Assembly: GCA_963733845.1 (NCBI GenBank)
Contig: CAVTEM010000005.1
Location: 248,001-312,000, forward strand
From: DATFQE01 sp963733845
Lineage (GTDB): Bacteria > Actinomycetota > Thermoleophilia > Gaiellales > Gaiellaceae
Length of the DNA stretch: 64,000 bases
Direction of reading: 5' to 3'
Below are positions 9,039 through 18,144 of the stretch, piece by piece. Under the pieces are notes generated by a model, which saw only the letters and a program-made list of their open reading frames with translations, was not told the DNA's origin and searched no databases. Position numbers and translations under genes: made by a program. Position 1 is the stretch's first letter. Each line of letters starts with the position of its first letter.

Positions 9039-10337
9039 TTGAGCGACTCGGCCGGGACGCCAACTCCGCCACCCGTCACGCCTCCCGCCACGCCTGGGCC
9101 TCCGCCTCCGAGCGCGGCCGCGCGGCTCGCGATGTACCACCGCGCCGGCGGGGTGATCACAGCCCTGCTGACCGCCGTCCTCGCCTTCTTCGTGGGCGGG
9201 ATCGTGGTCGCGGCGTCCGGCCACAACCCCTGGACGACCTACAAGGAGATCTTCAACGGCACCGGCCTGAGCTGGTTCTTCCAGGTCGGTTCGCATGAGA
9301 TCGCCGTGCCGTTCACCGGCGCCACGGTCTGGTTCCCATGGAACGTCAACGATGTCGAGTCGGAGGCGGCCTTCAACTTGCAGCAGACGCTGCTGATCGC
9401 CACGCCGCTCGTTTTCACCGGCCTCGCGGTTGCGTTCGCGTTCCGCTGCGGCATGTTCAACATCGGCGGCCAGGGCCAGTACATCGTCGGCGCGATGGTG
9501 TCCGTCTGGGTCGGCTCCTCATGGGCCGGCCTGGGCGGCAGGCTGCACATCGTGGTCGCGATCGCCCTGGCGGCACTCGCGGGCGCGGCCTGGGCCGGGA
9601 TCGCGGGCTTACTCAAGGCGACGGTGGGCGCCCACGAGGTGATCACGACGATCATGCTCAACTGGATCGCGTACTGGATCGGCAACTGGGCCTTCGGTCA
9701 GGGCGGACCGCTCCAGAACGACATCAACGAGTCCGTGCCGGTGTCGAACGATGTCGTCGAGAACGCGAAGCTGTCGGTCTTCTGGGGTGACCCGCTGCTG
9801 CAGGGGCTCCACACCGGCTTCTTCCTGGCGATCGCCGCCCTCGTCGTCTACTGGGTCGTCCTCAACCGGACGACGCTCGGCTACGAGGTGCGTGCGGTCG
9901 GCTTCAACCCGGAGGCGGCGCGCTACGGCGGGATCCCGGTGAAGCGCAGCTACTTCCTGGCGATGGCGATCGCGGGCGGCTTCGCCGCGATCGGCGGTGC
10001 GCTCGACATTCTCGGCTGGCAGTTCCGGCTCGGCCAGATCGACATCCAGAACTCGACGATCGGGTTCATCGGCATCGCGGTGGCGCTGCTCGGCCGCAAC
10101 ACCGCGGTCGGCGTGTTTCTGTCCGCGCTCTTGTTCGGGGCACTCCTGAACGGAACCTCGACGCGCAACCTCGATCCCGAGGTCTTTCAGCCAGAGCTGG
10201 CCGGCAACCTCACCCTGATGATCCAGGCGCTCGTCCTGCTGTTCGTGGGCGCCGACGTGCTGATCCTGATGTTCTGGGGCCGTCTCAAGCGGTACTGGCC
10301 GAAACGTAGACGCGCGAGGCGGGAGGCGCCCGCGTGA
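9039..10337 (+). CDS. BMP transporter permease 1
   Basis: This 432-residue integral membrane protein belongs to the branched-chain/ribose-type permease family (YufP-like). It has about nine to ten hydrophobic segments and family motifs such as FRCGMFNIGGQGQ and NPEAARYGGI. A Pro-rich cytoplasmic N-terminus precedes the first membrane segment. TTG 9039 is the reported start, 26 bases after the ATPase stop; a later in-frame start cannot be excluded. The last codons overlap the next permease, so the two are coupled and form the heterodimeric channel. Confidence 0.85.
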   Translation: MSDSAGTPTPPPVTPPATPGPPPPSAAARLAMYHRAGGVITALLTAVLAFFVGGIVVAASGHNPWTTYKEIFNGTGLSWFFQVGSHEIAVPFTGATVWFPWNVNDVESEAAFNLQQTLLIATPLVFTGLAVAFAFRCGMFNIGGQGQYIVGAMVSVWVGSSWAGLGGRLHIVVAIALAALAGAAWAGIAGLLKATVGAHEVITTIMLNWIAYWIGNWAFGQGGPLQNDINESVPVSNDVVENAKLSVFWGDPLLQGLHTGFFLAIAALVVYWVVLNRTTLGYEVRAVGFNPEAARYGGIPVKRSYFLAMAIAGGFAAIGGALDILGWQFRLGQIDIQNSTIGFIGIAVALLGRNTAVGVFLSALLFGALLNGTSTRNLDPEVFQPELAGNLTLMIQALVLLFVGADVLILMFWGRLKRYWPKRRRARREAPA

Positions 10338-11554
10338 GCGCGTTCGCAGAAGGCGCACGGGCCAGGGGCCTGACGCTGACCGGCCCGAAGTCGGTCGCGA
10401 TCGTGGGCATCGTCCTCTCGCTGGTCGGGTTCTGGCTCGTCCTGCCGCCGCTGACCCTCTCGTCCGCTGTCTGGCCGGTCGCCCTGGGGTTCCTTGGCGT
10501 CGCGGCAGGGATCTGGTCGGTCACGCGCGGGGCGAAGCGTGTGGGATGGGGTGCGGTCGCCCTCGGGATCGCGTCCATGGGCCTCGGCTTGCTCGCGCTG
10601 CAGTCGAGCGAGGCGAAGCTCGACGTCGTGGTCGTCTGGTCGGCGCTGCTGGCGTCGATGCTGCGCTACGCGACGCCGCTGACGTTCGCCGCGATCGGCG
10701 GGATGTTCTCCGAGCGGAGCGGCGTTGTGAACATCGCCCTCGAGGGGATGATGCTCTCGGGGGCGTTCTTCGGGATCCTCGCCGCGCAGAAGTCGGACTC
10801 CTGGGCCTTCGGCCTGCTCGCCGCGATGGCCGCGGGCGCGACGCTCGCGCTGATCCACGCGATCTTCTCCATCCACCTCCGAGCCGACCAGATCGTCAGC
10901 GGCACGGCGATCAACTTCCTCGCGCTCGGGGTCACGGGCTACTTCTTCGTCGACGTCTACGGCGAGGAAGGGACGCCCGAGGGGATCCCGCGCATCCCCG
11001 ACGTCAACCTGCCGCTCGACAAGATCCCCGGCGGCCTGGGCGAGTTCCTCGACGACGTCTTCGGCAGCCTCAACCTGATGATCTGGCTCTCGTTCCTGCT
11101 CTTGATCGTGTCGTACATCGTGATGTTCAAGATGCCGATCGGCCTGCGCATCCGTTCCGTCGGCGAGCATCCGCGGGCAGCCGACACCGTCGGCATCTCG
11201 GTCTACGGCATCCGCTATCTGGCGGTGATCATCTCCGGGATTCTCGCCGCGCTCGGTGGTGCCTACCTGTCGATCGGCTTCCTGGGCTCCTTCAACGAGA
11301 ACATGACGGCGGGGCGCGGCTTCATCGCGCTCGCCGCCCTGATCTTCGGCGCCTGGAGACCGTTCGGCGCCTTTGCGGCTGCGCTGCTGTTCGGCTTCTC
11401 GAGCGCTCTCGCGCAGCGCCTGCCCGAGTACTCCGGCTCCGCCGCGACCTTATTCCAGGCACTGCCCTACGTCTTGACCCTGATCGCCGTCGCCGGCGTG
11501 ATCGGCCGCTCGGTCCCGCCCGCCGCCATTGGTCGCCCCTACGTCAAGCAGTAA
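10334..11554 (+). CDS. BMP transporter permease 2
   Basis: The second channel subunit has 406 residues (YufQ-like). After two N-terminal hydrophobic hairpins absent from the shortest homologues it carries the permease core with AAIGGMFSERSGVVNIALEG, MKMPIGLRIRSVGEHP-like FKMPIGLRIRSVG, and GGAYLSIGFLGSF. GTG 10334 overlaps the stop of permease 1. The N-terminal extension of roughly 100 residues containing additional membrane helices is longer than usual. Its end overlaps a small membrane protein gene. Confidence 0.85.
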   Translation: MSAFAEGARARGLTLTGPKSVAIVGIVLSLVGFWLVLPPLTLSSAVWPVALGFLGVAAGIWSVTRGAKRVGWGAVALGIASMGLGLLALQSSEAKLDVVVVWSALLASMLRYATPLTFAAIGGMFSERSGVVNIALEGMMLSGAFFGILAAQKSDSWAFGLLAAMAAGATLALIHAIFSIHLRADQIVSGTAINFLALGVTGYFFVDVYGEEGTPEGIPRIPDVNLPLDKIPGGLGEFLDDVFGSLNLMIWLSFLLLIVSYIVMFKMPIGLRIRSVGEHPRAADTVGISVYGIRYLAVIISGILAALGGAYLSIGFLGSFNENMTAGRGFIALAALIFGAWRPFGAFAAALLFGFSSALAQRLPEYSGSAATLFQALPYVLTLIAVAGVIGRSVPPAAIGRPYVKQ

Positions 11555-11888
11555 CGGACGCCCGAGGGGCAACGCCAGCGCGCCGCTCTCCGTCCTGTTC
11601 GGGCTTCTCTCGCTGGCGACGCTGCCGGCGGCGGTCGTCGTCGCGGGCGAATCCGACGAGCTGACGCTCGTCGAGGCCGGAGTGGCCGTCCCGGTCGCGG
11701 CAGTGTTCGCTCTGCTCGGCCTGTGGCTGGCACGTCGGGGGCGGCGACGAGCCGACCGGACGCTCGACCGCGTCGGCGGTCGCGGGACGGCGCGCGCGGG
11801 AAAGGTGCTGTCCGGCCTCGGTCTGTACGTCGCCGCCACGGCCGCGCTGGCGCTCGGCGTCTACGCGCTGCTCTCGGCTTCGGTCTGA
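11529..11888 (+). CDS. Small membrane protein of unknown function
   Basis: This 119-residue protein has three hydrophobic segments (about residues 19-40, 48-68 and 96-117) separated by an Arg-rich loop, a layout seen in DUF4190-like small membrane proteins. TTG 11529 overlaps the end of the second permease by 26 bases, so it may be co-translated with the transporter. No catalytic motif is visible. A role as a transporter accessory or as an unrelated envelope protein remains open. Confidence 0.5.
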   Translation: MVAPTSSSNGRPRGNASAPLSVLFGLLSLATLPAAVVVAGESDELTLVEAGVAVPVAAVFALLGLWLARRGRRRADRTLDRVGGRGTARAGKVLSGLGLYVAATAALALGVYALLSASV

Positions 11889-11909
11889 CATACGTACACT
11901 GAATCTCCC

Positions 11910-12647
11910 GTGTTCGAGATAGGCAATAGCCTGCGAGAGGCTCGGCTGCGGCAAGGGCTCGACTTCCCCGAGATCGAGCAGCGGACGAAGATCCGCAGCA
12001 AGTACCTGCGCGCCCTCGAGGAGGAGCAGTTCGACCTCCTGCCCGGCCAGACGTACGTCAAGGGCTTCCTGCGCTCGTACTCCGAGTACCTCGGGCTGGA
12101 CGGACAGCTCTACGTGGACGAGTTCAACTCCCGCTACGTCGCGGGTGAGGAGGAGCCGCCGATCAGCCCGAGCCGGAGCGAGGCGCTCGGGCGACGCGGC
12201 CGGCGGCGACGGGCAGAGTCCCGTGGCATCGTCCTGGCGCTCGCGGGGATCGCGGCCGTCACCGCCCTTGTGATCGCAGCCTGGCGCGCGGCGCCCGACG
12301 ACCAGGAGCCGTCGATCCCGAACCTCGGCTCGGGCACGACCGAAACCAAGCAGCAGCCGGCGCGCAAGCCACCCCGCGTCACGCTCGTCGCTACGGCCGG
12401 ACCCGGCAACACGTGGCTCGAGATCCACCGCGGCTCGCTCGCCGGCCGGACGATCTACCGGGGGACGCTCGAGGCCGGCCAGTCGCGAACCTTCACGGGA
12501 CCGCGCCTGTGGGTGTACGCGCGCGCGCCCGGGAACCTGCGGGTCAAGATCAACGGCCGCGTCCGCAAGCAGCTACCCGGGCGTGGCGCTCCCCGCGCCT
12601 TCCTGATCACGCCGCAGCGCTTCCGCCCGGTCACGCTCACGACTTGA
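11910..12647 (+). CDS. RodZ-like helix-turn-helix membrane protein
   Basis: This 245-residue protein has an N-terminal Xre-type helix-turn-helix (residues about 1-70, including LREARLRQGLDFPEIEQRTKI and YLRALEEEQFDLLPGQTY), a basic linker, one membrane helix (about residues 103-124) and an extracytoplasmic DUF4115-like beta domain. That is the RodZ architecture, which couples MreB-type cytoskeleton to wall synthesis in rods. The TYVKGFLRSYSEYLGLD motif is typical. It begins 21 bases after the small membrane gene, and its stop overlaps the TTG start of cinA. Confidence 0.85.
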   Translation: MFEIGNSLREARLRQGLDFPEIEQRTKIRSKYLRALEEEQFDLLPGQTYVKGFLRSYSEYLGLDGQLYVDEFNSRYVAGEEEPPISPSRSEALGRRGRRRRAESRGIVLALAGIAAVTALVIAAWRAAPDDQEPSIPNLGSGTTETKQQPARKPPRVTLVATAGPGNTWLEIHRGSLAGRTIYRGTLEAGQSRTFTGPRLWVYARAPGNLRVKINGRVRKQLPGRGAPRAFLITPQRFRPVTLTT

Positions 12648-13915
12648 GCCGTCCGCGCGCGGTCGTCCTCGTCACGGGGAGCGAGCTGGTTCGCGGCGAC
12701 CGGCGCGACCTGAACGGTCCGTTCCTGGCGGGCGAGCTCGTGCGGCTCGGGCTGGAGCCCGCGCGGATCACGATCGTCGGCGACTCCCCCGACGAGCTCG
12801 GCGCGGCGATCCGCGAGGGCCTCGACGCCGACTTGCTCGTGCTCTCGGGCGGGCTCGGCCCGACCCACGACGACCGCACGATCGAGCTCCTCGCAGCCGG
12901 TGCCGGTCGCGAGCTCGTCGTCGACACGAAGCTCGAAACGGAGATCGAGGCGATCTCTCAGCGGATTGCCGAACGCCTGCGCAGGCCGTACGCCGACTTC
13001 GCAGCCGGAGTGCGGAAGCAAGCCTCGCTCCCCGCCGACGGCGTTTCGCTGGGCCTGGCGGGGACGGCGCCCGGAGTCGTGCTCGCCGCGAACGGATGCG
13101 TTGCGGTCGCGCTCCCAGGCCCGCCGGCAGAGCTGCAGCGTCTGTGGCAGTCGGCACTCCAGTCGGATGCTGTCCGCTTCGTGCTCGCGCGAGCCCAGCC
13201 GCCGGGACGGCGGGTGCTCAGGTTCTTCGGCGCGAGCGAGTCCGCGGTCGCCCGCGCGCTCGAGGAGGCGGGCGGAGACGGTGACGGTGTGGAGGCGACC
13301 ATCTGCGCCCGCGACTTCGAGATCCACGTCGACCTGCTCGTCCAGCCGGGAGCGGAGGAGCGCGCCGACCACCTCGCAGCCGCCCTGCGCGTCCCACTGG
13401 AGCGCTACCTGTTCGCGGAGGACGAACGCGGGATCGAGGAGATCGTCCTGGCGCTCTGTAGGGCTCGCGGGTTCACGCTGACCGCAGCCGAGTCCTGCAC
13501 GGGCGGCATGGTCGCGGAGCGGATCACGTCGGTCTCCGGGGCGAGCGACGTCTTCGCCGGTTCGGTTGTCACGTACTCGAATGCCCTGAAGCAGCACCTC
13601 CTCGGTGTTCCGGACGATCTCCTCGAACGCCATGGCGCGGTGTCGGCGGAGGTCGCCGCCGCGATGGCGTCCGGTGCCAGAATGCACCTCGGGGCGGACG
13701 TCAGCGTTGCCGTGACAGGCATCGCAGGGCCCGACGGAGGGACGCCTGAGAAGCCCGTCGGGCTCGTGTACCTGCACGCCGCGAGCCCCGATGGGGAACG
13801 GGCTCGCGAGTTGAACCTGCCCGGCGAGCGAGAGCAGATCCGTCGCCGGTCCACGGTTGCCGCGCTGCACCTTCTTCGCGCACATCTGACACGAAGCCGC
13901 GACAAGGCTGTATGA
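12644..13915 (+). CDS. cinA: CinA: nicotinamide-nucleotide amidase / ADP-ribose pyrophosphatase-like
   Basis: The 423-residue protein joins an N-terminal MoaB/COG1058-like domain (VVLVTGSELVRGDRRDLNG, LSGGLGPTHDDRT) with a C-terminal CinA amidase domain (TAAESCTGGMVAERIT, VAVTGIAGPDGGTPEKPVG). The amidase domain deamidates nicotinamide mononucleotide in NAD recycling. The start is TTG 12644, sharing bases with the rodZ-like stop (TTGA); upstream codons of the same open frame have no homology. The order cinA-thpR-recA-recX is the classic arrangement linked to competence and DNA repair in many bacteria. Confidence 0.9.
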   Translation: MSRPRAVVLVTGSELVRGDRRDLNGPFLAGELVRLGLEPARITIVGDSPDELGAAIREGLDADLLVLSGGLGPTHDDRTIELLAAGAGRELVVDTKLETEIEAISQRIAERLRRPYADFAAGVRKQASLPADGVSLGLAGTAPGVVLAANGCVAVALPGPPAELQRLWQSALQSDAVRFVLARAQPPGRRVLRFFGASESAVARALEEAGGDGDGVEATICARDFEIHVDLLVQPGAEERADHLAAALRVPLERYLFAEDERGIEEIVLALCRARGFTLTAAESCTGGMVAERITSVSGASDVFAGSVVTYSNALKQHLLGVPDDLLERHGAVSAEVAAAMASGARMHLGADVSVAVTGIAGPDGGTPEKPVGLVYLHAASPDGERARELNLPGEREQIRRRSTVAALHLLRAHLTRSRDKAV

Positions 13916-14463
13916 AAAACGCCGCTAGCGTCGCGGGCAATGATCGCCTTCGACTCTTCTGCGGCTTTCCCGTGCCCGAGCGAGCTCTCGACGAGCTCGA
14001 GCGCTGGCAATCCGCAGAGCTCCGGGCCGGCCGTGTGGTCCCGCGCGGGAACCTGCACGTCACTCTTGCCTTTCTCGGCTCGCGGCCGGCGGAGGAGCTC
14101 GAGGCGATCGAGCGGGCGCTGCTCGACGCCGCGCAGGAGGCGCTCCGGCCCGTCTTCCGAGCGCTTCGCTATCGGGAGACGCGGAGTGTCGGGATGCTCG
14201 TGCTCGACGACGAGGGCGGGAGGGCCACTGCGCTTGCGAACGAGCTCCACGAGCGGCTGGAGGCGCTCGGTGTCTACCGACGTGAGGCGCGGCCCTGGCT
14301 GCCACACCTCACCGTCGTGCGGTTTCGCGACCCTCCGCGGCTGCGGCCGCCCGTTCCCGATCTCGGCGCCGTCAGTCCGTCCGACGCCGCTGTCTACCAT
14401 TCAGCGCTGCGACCGGACGGGGCGCAGTACACAGTCCTCGAATCGGTTGCGCTAGGAGGTTAA
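13912..14463 (+). CDS. thpR: RNA 2',3'-cyclic phosphodiesterase (2H family)
   Basis: The 183-residue protein carries the two H-x-T/S-x motifs of the 2H phosphoesterases, NLHVTLAFLG (about residue 45) and LPHLTVVRF (about residue 128), and belongs to the ThpR/LigT branch that opens 2',3'-cyclic phosphates on RNA. ATG 13912 overlaps the cinA stop. Expected length is about 180-190 residues. It sits directly upstream of recA with a two-base gap, so it belongs to the same operon. Confidence 0.9.
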   Translation: MKNAASVAGNDRLRLFCGFPVPERALDELERWQSAELRAGRVVPRGNLHVTLAFLGSRPAEELEAIERALLDAAQEALRPVFRALRYRETRSVGMLVLDDEGGRATALANELHERLEALGVYRREARPWLPHLTVVRFRDPPRLRPPVPDLGAVSPSDAAVYHSALRPDGAQYTVLESVALGG

Positions 14464-14465
14464 GA

Positions 14466-15545
14466 GTGGATCGCCAGCAAGCTCTCGACGTCGCGCTCGG
14501 TCAGATCGAGCGCCAGTTCGGTAAGGGCTCGGTCATGCGCATGAACGACCACGGCCAGGTCTCGACCGGCGCCGTGTCGACCGGGTCGCTCGCTCTCGAC
14601 CTCGCGCTCGGGATCGGCGGCCTGCCCCGCGGGCGCGTCGTCGAGATCTTCGGTCCGGAGTCTTCGGGAAAGACCACGCTCGTGTACCACGTGATCGCGG
14701 AGGCGCAGAGGCGCGGCGGCATCTGTGCGTTCATCGACGCGGAGCACGCCATGGACCCGCAGTACTCGCGCCGCATCGGCGTCAACGTCGAGGATCTGCT
14801 CGTCTCACAGCCCGACAACGGCGAGCAGGCGCTCGAGATCGCCGAGCTGCTCGTGCGGAGCGGCGCGCTCGACGTGGTCGCGGTGGACTCGGTCGCCGCG
14901 CTGACGCCGAAGGCGGAGATCGAGGGCGAGATGGGCGACAGCCATGTCGGCCTCCAGGCCCGCCTGATGAGCCAGGCGCTGCGCAAGCTGGCCGGCACGC
15001 TCAACCGCACCGACACGATCTGCATCTTCACCAACCAGCTCCGCGAGAAGATCGGCGTCATGTTCGGCAACCCGGAGACGACGCCGGGCGGCCGGGCGCT
15101 CAAGTTCTACTCCTCGGTCAGGCTCGACATCCGCCGCATCGAGACCCTGAAGGACGGCGTGGAGGCGATCGGCAACCGCGTTCGCGTCAAGGTCGTGAAG
15201 AACAAGGTCGCGCCGCCGTTCAAGCAGGCGGAGTTCGACATCATCTACGGCTCAGGGATCTCCTGGGAGGGCACGGTGCTCGATGCCGGCCTCGAGCGGA
15301 AGGTCGTCCAGAAGTCGGGCTCCTACTTCAGCTTCGAGGAAGAGCGGCTCGGCCAGGGTCGTCAGAACGCTACGGCGTTCCTCCGCGAGCATCCGGACGC
15401 GACGCAGGGCATCCTCGCCGCCATCCAGGCTCAGGTCGGGCCCGATCAGATCGTCTCCGCGCGGCTGCTGCCGACCGCAGACGCCGGGGAAAAGGCACCC
15501 GCCGAAGCCAAGGCCGAGGCCGAAGAGGTGCGCGCAGAGGCCTAG
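14466..15545 (+). CDS. recA: Recombinase A
   Basis: RecA forms nucleoprotein filaments for strand exchange and triggers LexA cleavage. Walker A is FGPESSGKTT (about residue 60), Walker B is VVAVDSVAAL, and the DNA-binding loops GDSHVGLQARLMSQALRK and TICIFTNQLREKIGVMFGNP are fully conserved. The 359 residues include an acidic, Ala/Glu-rich tail. The GTG start at 14466 follows an AGGAGG-like site (GCTAGGAGGTTAAGA) overlapping the thpR end. No LexA box was recognised next to it, as transcription probably starts further upstream. Confidence 0.97.
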   Translation: MDRQQALDVALGQIERQFGKGSVMRMNDHGQVSTGAVSTGSLALDLALGIGGLPRGRVVEIFGPESSGKTTLVYHVIAEAQRRGGICAFIDAEHAMDPQYSRRIGVNVEDLLVSQPDNGEQALEIAELLVRSGALDVVAVDSVAALTPKAEIEGEMGDSHVGLQARLMSQALRKLAGTLNRTDTICIFTNQLREKIGVMFGNPETTPGGRALKFYSSVRLDIRRIETLKDGVEAIGNRVRVKVVKNKVAPPFKQAEFDIIYGSGISWEGTVLDAGLERKVVQKSGSYFSFEEERLGQGRQNATAFLREHPDATQGILAAIQAQVGPDQIVSARLLPTADAGEKAPAEAKAEAEEVRAEA

Positions 15546-15548
15546 CCG

Positions 15549-16139
15549 GTGCCGCAGGTCACGGCGCTCACGCCAGATCGCACGGGCAGCCGGGTCCTCG
15601 TCGAGCTCGACGGCGAGCCCTGGCGACGGATTCCGGTCGAAGTCGCAATGCGCGTCGGTCTCACCACCCACGCCGAGCTCGAGCGCACCGACTTCCGGCG
15701 CCTGCGCCGGGAGCTCCGCCGTGGCGAGGCGCTGGACGCGGCGGCCCGAGCCCTGCGGCACAGGGACCGCTCGCGTGCGACGGTTCGCGCACGACTCGTG
15801 GACTCCGGTATCGCGCCCTGGGCGTGCGAGCAGGCCCTGGACGCGCTCACGCGGGCCGGCGTGCTGGACGACGCACGCTTCGCCCGAGCGCGGGCGCGTG
15901 CCCTGGCAGACCGAGGCTCTGGCAACGCGCTGATCAGAGCCGACCTGATCGCCGCGGGCGTCGCGGAGGCCCAGACCGACGAGGCGATCGCCGAGCTCGA
16001 GCCGGAACGCGAGCGTGCGATCGGGCTTGCCGCGACGCGCGGTCGCAGCGTGGCAACGGCTCGCTGGCTGGCACGGCGAGGGTTCGGTGAGGAGTCGCTC
16101 GAGGCCGCCCTGCCGTCGATCGTTGCAGGCGAACCCTGA
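15549..16139 (+). CDS. recX: RecX regulatory protein
   Basis: RecX binds RecA filaments and inhibits them. The 196-residue protein has the tandem three-helix repeats of the family, with LRHRDRSRATVRARLVDSGI and AGVLDDARFARARARALAD as clear landmarks. GTG 15549 lies three bases after the recA stop, a near-universal arrangement. The last repeat is present, so the protein appears full length. Confidence 0.9.
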   Translation: MPQVTALTPDRTGSRVLVELDGEPWRRIPVEVAMRVGLTTHAELERTDFRRLRRELRRGEALDAAARALRHRDRSRATVRARLVDSGIAPWACEQALDALTRAGVLDDARFARARARALADRGSGNALIRADLIAAGVAEAQTDEAIAELEPERERAIGLAATRGRSVATARWLARRGFGEESLEAALPSIVAGEP

Positions 16140-16407
16140 TCGGCGCTAGGATGACGGCTGCTTCACCCGACATTTTGCCTGCATAGCTAGCGTTTTCTGA
16201 ATCGGCTCCGAAAACCAGATCCCATGATGACGAAATCACGACGAGCACCGGCGAAACGCACAGAAGGAGGTTTGCCAGACCGCGTGTAGCCGTGCTCCGG
16301 GCCGTGTGGCCCTGAGGTGGACCGATCCGGAAGGAGTGTGCGGGCCGGGTGCCGGGTGAGCACCCGCGGCTCGGCCGTGGACAACCGACGTCCACCCAGG
16401 AGCGTGC
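16140..16407 (+). promoter_or_regulatory. 268-base leader upstream of rny
   Basis: This gap holds no convincing gene. It contains an AT-richer patch (about 16170-16260), an isolated strong ribosome-site-like AAGGAGG at 16264-16270 with no credible start codon at the right distance, and GC-rich inverted arms GGGTGC/GCACCC around 16348-16366. A promoter and structured 5' leader for rny are the likely contents. I could not assign a known riboswitch. Confidence 0.35.
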
Positions 16408-17943
16408 TTGCTCATCGAACTCGCCACCGTCGTTGGCACCGTCCTTCTGACGGTGCTCGCCGTCCTCGTGGGTCTGCGCACGCTCGGAGCGTCGCGCGTC
16501 GGAGCCGCTCGGCGCATGCGCGAACTCCTGCTCTCGGAGGCGGAGCGGGAGTCCGAGACGATTCGCCGGGAAGCGCAGATCGCATCTCGTGAAGAGGCGA
16601 TCCGACTGCGCGCGGAGGTCGAGCAGGAGCTCTCGGAGCGCCGAACGCGTGTCGCCAAGATCGAGGAACGGGTGCTCACCGCGGAGGAGCAGGTCGAGCG
16701 GAAGCTGACCGAGCTGGCCCGCCGCGAACAGGGAATGTCGGATCGCGAGACGCATCTCCGCTCCCTGCAGCAGGAACTGAAAGACGCGAAGGACGAGGAG
16801 CTCAAGCAGCTCGAGCGGATCTCGGGAATGACGGCCGGCGAGGCCAAGTCGCATCTGCTCGAGCAATCCGAGGAGCTCGTACGGCACGACCTCGCGCGCC
16901 GCGTGCGCCAAATGGAGGAGGAGGCGCAGGCGGAGGCGAAGCGGCGCGCCCGGAACCTCGTCGCCGACGCGCTGCAGCGGGTCGCCGCCAGCCATGCATC
17001 CGAGACCACGTCGTCGCTCGTGGAGCTTCCCTCAGACGACATGAAGGGCCGGATCATCGGCCGGGAGGGGCGCAACATCCGCGCCCTCGAGCATCTCACC
17101 GGGGTCGATTTCATCATCGACGACACACCGCAGGCCGTGGTGCTGTCGTCCTTCGACGGGATCCGGCGCGAGGTCGCGAAGCTGACGCTTCTGAAGCTGA
17201 TCGAGGACGGGCGAATCCATCCCGCCCGGATCGAGGAGATGTACTACCAGTCCAAGGCGGAGATCGACGACCACATTCGCCAGGTCGGCGAGCAGGCCGT
17301 GTTCGAGGCGAACTGCGGGCAGTTCCACGAGGAGCTCGTGAAGATCCTCGGGCGCCTTCACTACCGGACGAGCTACGGCCAGAACGTCCTCAAGCACACG
17401 CTCGAGGTGGTGCACCTCGCGGGCATCATGGCGAGCGAGCTGGAGGCGAGCGTGAAGACCGCCAAGCGAGCCGCGCTGCTCCACGATCTCGGGAAGGCGC
17501 TGACGCATGAGGTCGAGGGCTCGCACGCGGCGATCTCGGCGCAGTACGCGCGCCGGCACGGAGAGACGCAGGCGGTCGTCCACGCCGTCGAGGCGCACCA
17601 CTACGAGGTCCAGCCGCAGACAGTCGAGGCCGTACTGGTGATCGCGGCGGACGCGATCTCGGGCGCCAGACCCGGCGCGCGTGGGGACAGTCTGGAGAAC
17701 TACATCAAGCGTCTCGAGGCGCTCGAGGAGATCGCGGCGCAGAAGAAGGGTGTCGAGAAGGCGTACGCGTTGCAGGCAGGGCGCGAGATCCGCGTCATCG
17801 TCAAGCCGGCGGAGATCGACGACGACAGCGCCGTGCTCCTCTCGCAGGAGATCGCGAGGGAGATCGAGGCGGAGCTCGAGTATCCCGGTCAGGTGAAGGT
17901 GACGGTGATCCGCGAGTCTCGCGCCGTCGAGTACGCCAAGTAG
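16408..17943 (+). CDS. rny: Ribonuclease Y
   Basis: RNase Y is a membrane-anchored endoribonuclease that starts mRNA decay. The 511-residue protein has an N-terminal membrane helix (residues 3-23), a long coiled coil (about 35-190), a KH domain (DMKGRIIGREGRNIRALE) and an HD domain with LLHDLGKAL and SHAAISA. TTG 16408 is the only start that keeps the membrane helix intact with a suitable upstream site (AGGAGCG). Length and order of domains match the family exactly. Confidence 0.95.
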   Translation: MLIELATVVGTVLLTVLAVLVGLRTLGASRVGAARRMRELLLSEAERESETIRREAQIASREEAIRLRAEVEQELSERRTRVAKIEERVLTAEEQVERKLTELARREQGMSDRETHLRSLQQELKDAKDEELKQLERISGMTAGEAKSHLLEQSEELVRHDLARRVRQMEEEAQAEAKRRARNLVADALQRVAASHASETTSSLVELPSDDMKGRIIGREGRNIRALEHLTGVDFIIDDTPQAVVLSSFDGIRREVAKLTLLKLIEDGRIHPARIEEMYYQSKAEIDDHIRQVGEQAVFEANCGQFHEELVKILGRLHYRTSYGQNVLKHTLEVVHLAGIMASELEASVKTAKRAALLHDLGKALTHEVEGSHAAISAQYARRHGETQAVVHAVEAHHYEVQPQTVEAVLVIAADAISGARPGARGDSLENYIKRLEALEEIAAQKKGVEKAYALQAGREIRVIVKPAEIDDDSAVLLSQEIAREIEAELEYPGQVKVTVIRESRAVEYAK

Positions 17944-17982
17944 CGCTCGGGCACGCGCCACCACGGCACGAAAACCACACAA

Positions 17983-17999
17983 CCCCACCCTGGGTGGGG
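17983..17999. terminator. Perfect inverted repeat after rny
   Basis: CCCCACCC and GGGTGGGG flank a single T, about 40 bases after the rny stop. As RNA it would form a short GC stem; no U tract follows, so it is either a weak terminator or a palindromic protein site. The rest of the 201-base gap to miaB shows nothing clear. Confidence 0.35.
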
Positions 18000-18144
18000 A
18001 GTTCGGCCCTTCCACCCGCCACCCGGTGTCGAGCGTACCGGCCGGCTCCGCACCGATCCGTGCCGACTTCGTGCCGATCGCGAACGCCGCCGGCAGTCCG
18101 GGCACTCAGACCGCCGTCGGCGGCGGCGGTACCATTTCCGGGCC

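Noticed and set aside
16262..16310. Short leader peptide after the AAGGAGG in the rny leader
   Set aside because: The nearest start codons are either too close or too far from the ribosome-site-like sequence, and the readable peptide is only seven residues.
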